Part shown: positions 36,801-45,800 of the stretch, piece by piece
Position numbering within the stretch: position 1 is the first letter of the stretch
How the letters are laid out: each line of letters starts with the position of its first letter
Assembly (NCBI RefSeq): GCF_036884655.1
Contig: NC_088342.1
Span: 18,701,501 to 18,765,500 of the forward strand
DNA from: Musa acuminata AAA Group
Taxonomy: Eukaryota > Streptophyta > Magnoliopsida > Zingiberales > Musaceae
Direction: 5' to 3'
Length of the DNA stretch: 64,000 bases
Notes under the pieces: generated by a model
Database searches by the model: none
What the model was told of the DNA's origin: nothing
Seen by the model: only the letters and a program-made list of their open reading frames with translations
Made by a program: the position numbers and the translations under genes

Positions 36801-39800
36801 AGGCAGATCGTATATCCCTATTTCCTTGCAGATCCTTAGGAGAGGGTGAAGGAGGTCAAGCGTCCTCCTCTCTAGCGGTGATCCACACAGCAGGGTTGCG
36901 ACGACGCTCCTCAAAACTCAAGGCCTACTCTGAGGTGGAGAGGGAGAGGAGAATAGGAAAGACAAGCAAAGACTCTAGCCTATGAGGCTATGAATCCCTC
37001 CTATTTATAGAGATCCCGTGTCAAACCCTAATGGGTCCTTCCCTAGTGGGTATTGGATCTGCATCCAATAAGACAAGGGCTCCGTCGGATATCTCAAATC
37101 CGAACCTCTACTCATCGCAATGCCTACCATATGTGTGTGACCCTCTAGGCCCAATATCGAGCTGGCCGTGAGTCATACTTGTCAGAACTCCTTCTAACTC
37201 AGTGAATTATTATCTCTGTAATAATTCACTCGACTCATCGACTACGGACGTATTAGGCCACTACGCCGTAGTCCCCAGACGATACAGGGGAATCCAATCC
37301 ATTGGACCTGTCTGTCCTCAGTTATCATGTACCTATAGTCCCTCATCCATCTAATATCCCAGAGACCGTATATCGAGCATGGTGTTGTCAGACCCATACG
37401 GTTTCTACTCGAGTCTCGCTCTAATCGGATTCTCCCGGAGAACTCTCTCTCTCAACCCGAATGACCCTGGCCAGGGATTTGTCTGAGCAAGAACACATAG
37501 GATATTCCTCTCATGACGCCGAGAGTGGATGATCCTCTGTCGACACTCAATAGCCCTCGTAAGGTCGACTACCACTCCCAATGACCAGCTGTACTAGATC
37601 TGGGAACAGCCAAACCTATAAGTCTGGTATCAAAGAGTGGAGCACTCATACAGGATTGCTGGGCACCTATGACTAGCATAGTGCACCAGTTACTTCCTTA
37701 CTGAAAAAAGATGTCTTCCAATGGTCGGACAGAGCCTCCGCTGCCTTCGACAAACTTAAGGCAGCCATGACGACGACGCCAGTGCTAACACTACCAGATT
37801 TCAACCGACCCTTCATTATTGAGGCCGACACATCTGGAGTCAGAATTGGAGCCATTCTCATGCAAGATGGTCGACCACTCGCATACACTAGCAAGGCATT
37901 ATCTCCCTCCTATCAAAATAAGTCAACATATGATAAGGAGATGATCGCCATTGTGCGCGCAGCAACGCGGTGGAGACCCTACTTGATTGGTCGACGATTT
38001 CAAATTAAAACCGACCAAAAAAGCTTTAAGTACGTTTTGGAGTGAAAGATATCATCCCCTGAGCAGCAAAAATGGGTAACAAAACTTTTTAGATTTGATT
38101 ATGAAACAACTTACAAAAAGGGGAAAGAGAATGTTCTTGCAGATGCGCTTTCGCAACTAATCGAGCAAGCTGAAGTTTCGACTGTTTCACTTCCGACTAG
38201 CGACTTTCTTGAGTATATTAAGATAGAATGGCAGGAAGATTCAGAGACTAGTAAGATTATAAGCACCAAGCAGATTTTACAAAAATTGGAGGAAGCACCA
38301 AGCTCCGTGGCTCATTACAATTGGGACTCAAAAGAATTACACTATAAGGGATGCATTATGCTTGTGACAAATTCTACTTGCATCTTCACAAGCAGATTTT
38401 TGGACAAAGTTATTCCATATGCAGGGTATTAAATTGAAAAAGAGTATGACATATCACCCATAAACCGATAGCCATACAAAAGTTGTAAACAGGTGCTTGG
38501 AGATAACCCAAAGCCACCCACCAAATATGACTACCCAAGGAGAACTCTAGACCCAACCAAGTGCTATTATTGATCGACGGAATGTGACTCAACGATGACG
38601 ACCCACTACTGAAGTGCTAATACAGTGGGCGAACCTATTATCAGAAGATGCCACTTGGGAGAACTACGATGACTTGAAGATCAAATTCCCAGAATTCATG
38701 AATCGTCAGCCTCGAGGACAAGGCTGATTTGAAGAGGGCGGGTCTGTTAGGACTCTAGCTAGGAGAGTCCTAATTGAGAGGGACATTCATGTAAAACCTA
38801 CCTAAGCCGACCCCTATTAAAGAGGTAAAGAGGCCGGCTAGGGTTAGGAGGTTGTTTCTTAAAGAAGAATTAGGAGTTGTAAAGGAATAGGAGTCTTAAG
38901 TAGGAGTCATATTAGGAGTTGGTTAGAAGTAGGAGTCTTGAGTAGGAGTCCTATTAGGAGTTAGGGTTTAGAAGCCCTATAAATAGTCATGTATTCCTCC
39001 TCTTTTCATAAGCAATAGATGAATCTTTTCTGCAGCCTTTGAGCAGCAACTTGGAGGGAGAAACCCCTATAGAGTTCCAAGGAGGCCGATCCCCTAAAGA
39101 GATCAACCCCAAGTTTAGAATCTGCAAGGGTTCTAACAGGATCCCGAGTGAGGCGTTCTCTCTAACCCGTTTTCTCTTTTGTAGGTTCTAAAGGACCATG
39201 GGAGGCTTCGGGGAGGTTGACCTTTGCGGACGGACACGCAAGGGTGTCGCATGACTTAGGCAAAACCAGCTAAGTCCGTGACAGGATTGACATGCAAGGG
39301 TACCACACAATTTAGGCAAAACCAACTAAGTTTGTGATTGTTGGTATCAAAGCGGGACAAGCACACATAAAAACACTTAAATGTGAGGGACCTAGCGAGG
39401 CTGTGTTGAGGGCAGCTAGCACATGCGACCGTTTGAGGGAAACGAGCATTGAGATGCAGGGAAATGAGTCACTCAAAGGAGCAGACATCCAATATTGGTA
39501 TTTAGAGGAATGTCCAATATTTCGTACGAGTGGCACCACGAGGACAAGCGAGCTAAGAACAATGTGTAGCATACAAAGGTTAGGATGGTTGAGTTCGAGC
39601 TGCGACTCGATGTTGGTAACCAAGCTTGATGGTGCTCAAGGTAAGCGGGGTGCTTGGTAAAGGATGAGACCATGTAAAATGGGATGGGTTGCTCAGCGAC
39701 CGAAAGAGTTATGCAAAGCTCAAAGAGGTGAGAGGAATTGCTAACTTTAAGAATTCGGTACTCATGCAAAGGCTTGTATGCGGATAATGGATTGTCCATG

Positions 39801-42800
39801 GCCATTCCAAGGTGATTGAAACTCAGCGCTATGGAGCATTAAAACTTTCTCTTTTACATGAGAAGGATACATCTATAGGAAGTTAAAGTGTGTTGCAAGT
39901 TCAGCATGTTTCTAGGTCTTGAGGGGTATAGCGGGGGTTATATTAGCGAAGAGTCATAATCTAACAAGTGCATTTGTAGGGGCAGAACAATGCATAGTTT
40001 TTTTAGCAAGATAGAGAAGTTCAAGGAGATGGTGATCTTTGAAACTTTCATAGGGAAGGATGTGAAGAGATAAGTTGCTCTAACGGGATAAATATCCAGG
40101 AGAGATAAGTACCGATTCTCCAGAGAGAGAATCATATGCAATGTTAAGGGGGAGTATCTCAAGACAACAACTCCACAAAGCTCAACGAACCAAGCGAGCG
40201 GGCAAGGAGTTTGTCGCGTGATTTTGCATGAGCTAATGCGTTGGTGGACGTATTACTAAATCAAGTGGGGGAGTGACCCAAGGTAACACTAAATGAAGGC
40301 ACACTTAGGGCTGATATGAAGATTGGACTCAACGAAAGGTTGACTTGTAGAACGGTGGGCACGAAGGCTACCATTTACTCAATACAAACCATGGAGCAGA
40401 GCAACTTGGGCGTAGCTTGGTGGAGTGCCTAAGCCACATGAAGGGAGTTGACATAGAAGGCTGAATATGGAGCGAATACACAAAGCTTTCCTTAGACAGA
40501 GGTCAAGGACATGAACTCTTGCACAGGCAAGAGTGGGATTATGTCGTTCTATGGGTCTCTTATTCTGATGGAGCAGACTAATCCTGCATGGTGCTAAAGA
40601 CAAAGGGAGCTTTGAGGAACATGTACCTTATCTCGGTAAAGCATTTGACGAAAGAACTAAGGTGACTTAGTATGTGGAGGCGAAGTTGGGATCAGAAGGC
40701 CTTAGCACGGGGCAAGAGGATGCAGAGGCGGGTACTCTTGAAGAATATACTATAGTGCTACCATTCGAGTTGCCATGAAGGAAGCGGTTTACAGTGGAGA
40801 TTGTGTTGGTAGGGGTAGAGGCCTAGGATCCAGATAATGTTGCACCAGTTTCGGTGAAGTCAGTGGACTTCGGAGCTGTCAAGCGATGGACTATCCTAAA
40901 GTTGTGCTTCGTTCGGTGTGACCCAAGAGCGGATGGACAAAGGTTGATTGCCAAAGGAGCAAACACCATCGGAGGTGGCAAAGGCCCTGCGATATATTGG
41001 TAGAGGCCATTCATGGAGAGATCGTAATCTGAGTTCATCCCATAATGATCAGAATGCATTGGAGATGTCATCAAGAGGTGTATGGTGTAGCAGATCGTGG
41101 TAGAACAGTTCGAGGCAATGCAACACACGGGACTAGTCTCGCGAGGGACTAGGTCATGTAGAGATATGATCGGGAGCTACTGGGAACTCCACTTCGGTGA
41201 ACAACATGATGGTAAGAAGGGTTACGTGTGTGCATCGAATTCTGCATCGGATGAAAACTTTAGTCATCAGCATATGGAGGCTGTATACCACCGAGGGGGA
41301 ATTTCGAGTGCAAGTACCAGTGAGGCTTATGGGGGGGACTTGATCATACAGAGGTATGAGTAGAGCGGTTGGAGAGTTGGACTGCTCTAGAGCTCATGTT
41401 TGTTTAAGGGAGCCCGACAAGTTAGAGGACAAGGTCGAGTAAGCGAACGTTGCTACCAAGGAAGCCAAGGAGAACAGAATCGGTGCGAGCCCTATAATAT
41501 GATGGCGGAGGCTATGCATGAGAGTTGCAGTCTGTTTTTCGATTGACCAAGGGGAACTGCTCGGAGAACATTGAGATGTTAAGGTAGGTGGTCGAAAGGG
41601 GCGAGGAAGCGACGACGAGTCCAGAGGGACTTAGCTACCCAAAACCAAGCATTGATTAGAATGGAGGTGAACTTTGAGGAGTGCCACAGTGTCGCAGAGG
41701 TAGATTTACCAATCGCGAAGAAAGGGATGCAGATGCATAGTAGGGTCATGAATATGACAGTGCCATGGTACCATAAAGGTGACATTTCCGTGGAGTTATC
41801 GATCCCTTGCTCTCATGGAAGGAGAGCGCTTGGTCGTGAAAGGACCGAGGAGGTGGAGAATGCAGAGGCAAACTCCAAGTACCGAGGCTAGGTTGAAGCA
41901 CAGAGGCCAAGGAACTTTGAATTAACGAGCTTCTTATCAAGATAGTCGAAAGTGGAGGACTTCGGGTCGATGCAAGAGTGCTCGACCGAGGAATGAAGTA
42001 TGTAGTACGCAATGTTGTACCTTTGCTACTTAGAGGAGTAGGCAGCAGAGATGATGGAAATGACGGTACAATCCTAGAGGCGATCAAAACTATTATAGAC
42101 TGGCTTCAAGTTGGGGTGAAAACTTCTTGCATTTTAGAAGTTCGATAGCAATGAGAAAGTGAATTATAGTAGCTAACTCAACGCAAGGAGTGCAAACACT
42201 TTGAGTGCTTCAGAAGTGTGGGCATAGAGCAAGCGAAGGCTAGTGCTCGATGTATGGAGTACAACTCTCTAAGAGGTGGGCAAGTCAAACAACTTTTGCC
42301 TTCTCAACGCTTAAGAGAATGGGCGAAATTAAGTTTCCCAATTCTCTTATTTATCCAACATAGGAGCTTTATATAGGTTCAAAGACCCTTTGAAGAAATC
42401 TAGTGGAAGACAATAATTGTCAAATCCTCACCAGTAGTGATCAGTGCTACTAAGAGTAGACTATCTGCTTTATTTCCCAACAAAATATCATTCGAAAGCA
42501 AAGTGATGCAAATATACTTGGAAGCGATAACTAAGTGGAAGAGGAATCGATTGGCAAATTTTACGAAGGATCCCAAAAGCTTTAAAGTCTGTGAGGCGAT
42601 GCTCGTTAAAGCTCCAGCAGGCATCCACCCAGTTCAAGCGGCATGAGACATTTGAGAGACTGACGCATAATAAGAAAGGTCTTTTCCTTTATCTGAAGGA
42701 TCCACAGGAATCAATAAGGATCAGTACAACTCAGTCGACCTCATACCAAAGTAAGAGTCATTGGCACATTGCAGTTGGAGCAAAAGATTAAAGACTCAGC

Positions 42801-45800
42801 AAAGGAGAGGAAATGCAATGTTTGTAAAGGCTTTGACAAGGACATCGAAGGAATAAATATGGGAAAATACCACGGACAAAGTTATAAATGGGGTATTTAA
42901 TGTAATGCTCATGTACGTCCGCGCCTTTCGGTTTTGTTCATGCTTTGTATAGCATGTAGAGGGTTGGTCGTAGGCTTGACAGCCCAATTTTGGTTGGCTT
43001 TAGTGATCGTTTTATGCTTGTAAACGAAGGTTGTGTCATTTGGGCCCTTGTGGGGATTTCGGTCTGTAAGGAACTATCTTGGACCCTTTGTTATATGACT
43101 GTTCAGAGTTTGTGAAGTCTACATTTATAATTTGCATTGGCTATAAAGTGTTTGTTAAAATGATCGCTTGTGGATCTCGAGTGAAACATTTTCTCTAACC
43201 TGTTTTCTCTTTTGTAGGTCCTAAGGGATGATAGGAGATTTCGGAGAGGTTGATTTTTGTGGATGGATACACAAGGGTATCGTACGACTTATGCAAAACT
43301 AGCTAATTCCGTGATATCATGTCAGATCATTGGTTTACCACCCAAGGATAGTTGATAATATGCCACCTTTGTTGATATAATATTTATAAAAATTAATTTA
43401 TTTTAACAAAAAGTATTATTTTAAGGTTTTTTACTAGGGCTACTATCAGGTACAACTTATAGTATCTAGTTGCCTCCACCTTGGTAGATTTAAATGTCAT
43501 TATTTCATCAGTCCAAAGATTTAATCTATGGTAAGAGAACTACCAAGAAACTAACTTGAAAAAATATATATAATAAGTATGTAGTACTCAATCATATATA
43601 AGTATCAACATCACACAATGATGCATCTTTATACAATACCAAATTTTGATTTATGATTTTTGATACATGACGTATTAACCTTTTAATCATATTGAATCTC
43701 ATAACATAAGTAATATAAACATTCATCGCATATCAAATAAGACAATTAATATTTTAAGTGCAAGATTTATCATATTCAAACAAATCACTGAATATATGCT
43801 CGGTAAAAATTTGATACCAAAATAACATTATGTCTTTTGAGACTAAGTCAACCTGCCATTTTTATACATCATATGAAATTAATAATTAATCACATTGGAT
43901 GTTATGACACATGAAATATAGACATTCATTATTTTCATATATTGGAAGATTTTGTAAATTAGAGTTAACTAACTATATATATAATATTTCTCAAGAATTA
44001 TTTATTAGATCATCGACATTATTACCTATACTCATATATAAGAGCCTACTTTTCTTATCAACTCATGGTGCATTTTCTTGATCAGTTTTATGATGTTCTC
44101 TTTAATTCCATTAGTTATGAATGTCATAAATTGGACAAGATGCATTTTGATATAAATTTAATTGTGAGGTCTAAGTGTATACATTTATGTTATCCAGGTT
44201 TAGTGGGCTCTAATAGAACCCTGTTGCCTTAAGCATAGTAATGATTTATTTGTCCAGGAGAATTGATTCTCTTTTTCCCCTTCTTTTAATTATTATTTAT
44301 TTTTTATCATTTATGATTATTATCCCTCTCTCCCTTCGTTTTGTAGATCAATCCCCCTCGTGATTTCTTAAGTATATCTACTATGCAATTCAAGATTACC
44401 CAACTCAAAGTAAGTACATTATCTAGAATCTCAATCTTCACAGGTTCATGGATGATAAACTAAATTGATGCATATAGTGAAAGAGACCAATAAAAGGACA
44501 ACAGAACTTTGTGAAAGAGACAAGAAGGATCCCTACATTATAATATTATATTGTTCTATGGAAGATAAGAAAATAAGAATTTAAACCCGTAACTTTATCT
44601 TGTAAGTGATGACCTAACATCGTCTTCTTCTCTCTTCATAGCCATGCTCTCTACCACCAACAGGGAGGAGGTGGGGGTGGATGTAAATTTAGAGGGAGGG
44701 GTGCTAACCGTAACCCTAGATTCCACTCATTTAATCCTTTGTGCCTGTACAACAAGAGGGTGAGTCATGGCATAATGATAAGGTTGATCTCGGGGACAAG
44801 GGTTTGGATCATGGAAATAGCCTCCCTGCTTCCAAGGGTAAAATGCTTCCACTAGCCTTATGCTCGTAGATCAAGAACATTCCATATCCAAACCAAAGCC
44901 CCTGAACTCAAATCCTAGCTTTACTAGGATTTCCAAAATGGGCTTAGACTTGTTTTGATTTGGTATTATTTGGGTCTTCCCTAACATATACTACTTGTAG
45001 TACTTCACATTTGGATCTTTTGCTTAGCTTATGATAACATTGTTAGTTGATTTTATTTTTAAAGCTTGATGATAATATACTGGTTAGTGATTATGTTGCT
45101 TATATATTTTATGTTATCTCTAGGTTTCAACATATTTGAATTTGGTTTACCTAGCATGTAATTGTTGTAAGTATTCTGTACCTTTGGAAAATATGCCATA
45201 GATGTTGATTATTATCATGCTCATTAACAGTAAACCACTAAAAACAGGTAAATTTTTTCAGATTGTTGCCCTCTTATATACTTGTGCCAATCAGATGTGT
45301 TTAGCTTTCCTGGCATGTTTCCTTGTGCTCGACTCTTTTGACCATTGGATTATTTATCTTTCCTGATGGAAAATCATGAATTTGCAGGTATGTTGCACCA
45401 GAGTATGCAATGACAGGACATCTACTTGTTAAGAGTGATGTATACAGCTATGGGGTTGTGTTGCTGGAGCTTTTATCTGGTCGGAAGCCTGTCTACATGT
45501 CTGAGTCTGAGGGGCCAGAGAACCTTGTAACGTGGGCACGCTCTCTCCTGGCTAGCATGGAAGGAGTGGAGAAACTGATGGATCCATCATTGCATGGAAA
45601 ATGTGACCTAGATGATGTGGCCAGAGTTGCAGCCATAGCTTCAATGTGTGTTCATGCCGAGCCATCTCAAAGGCCATTCATGGGAGAAGTTGTACAGGCC
45701 CTGAAGTTGATATACAACGACATGGAGGAGACTTGTGAAGGTTCATACAGCCAGAAAGAGTCATCAACTGGTATGGATGATGACTACAGAGGAGATTTTG

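Larger units (their letters stand above)
28864..37683 (-). mobile_element. Element D: Ty1/copia retrotransposon, TSD TAGTG
   Basis: The minus-strand element occupies 28869-37678 (8,810 bp) and is flanked by exact TAGTG copies (28864-28868 and 37679-37683). Removing it rejoins the gypsy RT codons (KNYGEIS followed by [10 protein letters not shown]). Its 5' LTR is 36649-37678, the PBS 36631-36648, a 1.8-kb leader 34856-36630, gag 33812-34855, pol 30373-33811, and the 3' LTR 28869-30358. The pol order (integrase before RT) is that of copia. Apart from one large deletion the LTRs are nearly identical, so the insertion is young. Confidence 0.95.
25621..39143 (+). mobile_element. Element E: Ty3/gypsy retrotransposon, TSD GGATC
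   Basis: LTRs at 25626-26052 and 38745-39138, both TGTTAGGACTC...TTCTAACA, with GGATC duplicated at 25621-25625 and 39139-39143. Plus-strand coding order is gag, protease, RT, RNase H, as in Ty3/gypsy. About 4.7 kb without the inserted element D (28869-37678). All domains are damaged: stops in gag, loss of the RT active-site region and loss of nearly all integrase, so it cannot move itself. The C-terminal [21 protein letters not shown] stretch suggests a chromovirus-type tail. Confidence 0.9.
25322..39283 (+). mobile_element. Second F-type LTR inserted in the 5' LTR of F; interrupted by E
   Basis: Joined parts 25322-25625 and 39144-39283 (444 bp, after removing one GGATC copy) form a full F-type LTR: TGTCACGGACAAA ... 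TCCGTGACA. It sits inside the older F LTR just before 'ttgacatgcaaggg', and the flanks CAGAT/GGATT are only an imperfect TSD match. It appears to be a solo LTR of the same family, itself cut by element E. Confidence 0.65.
24928..43316 (+). mobile_element. Element F: non-autonomous gypsy-type LTR element, host of a nest
   Basis: The 5' LTR is 24928-25321 plus 39284-39340 (451 bp when joined), the PBS-like TTGGTATCAAAG is at 39341-39352, the internal region is 39353-42867, and the 3' LTR is 42868-43316 (449 bp). Without the insertions the element is about 4.4 kb and encodes no recognisable gag or pol, so it resembles a LARD-type derivative. Flanks CTCAT (24923-24927) and ATCAT (43316-43320) are a 4/5 TSD-like match if the degraded LTR end is one base shorter. 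The 5' LTR was interrupted by a second F LTR. Confidence 0.7.
12622..45387 (+). other. Giant 32.8-kb intron with nested transposons
   Basis: Donor GTAAGATTT at 12622 and acceptor TTTGCAG ending at 45387. Splicing joins the activation-loop codons so that GTFG is followed by YVAPEYAM without a break. Inside are an hAT element with a second hAT nested in it (13501-19843), a 4.2-kb solo LTR (20317-24508) and a four-level LTR-retrotransposon nest (24928-43316). About 3.9 kb is left once these are removed, close to the 3.75-kb size of another intron of this gene. Confidence 0.85.

Noticed and set aside
36037..36839. Long GC-rich ORFs on both strands (up to 218 codons)
   Set aside because: Five or more overlapping frames are open at once because of GC-rich, stop-poor sequence in the leader of element D; the peptides are Ala/Arg/Pro low complexity.
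39334..42624. Several 70-110-codon ORFs in the internal region of element F as genes
   Set aside because: They overlap on both strands, share no motif with retrotransposon or host proteins, and show no consistent frame.
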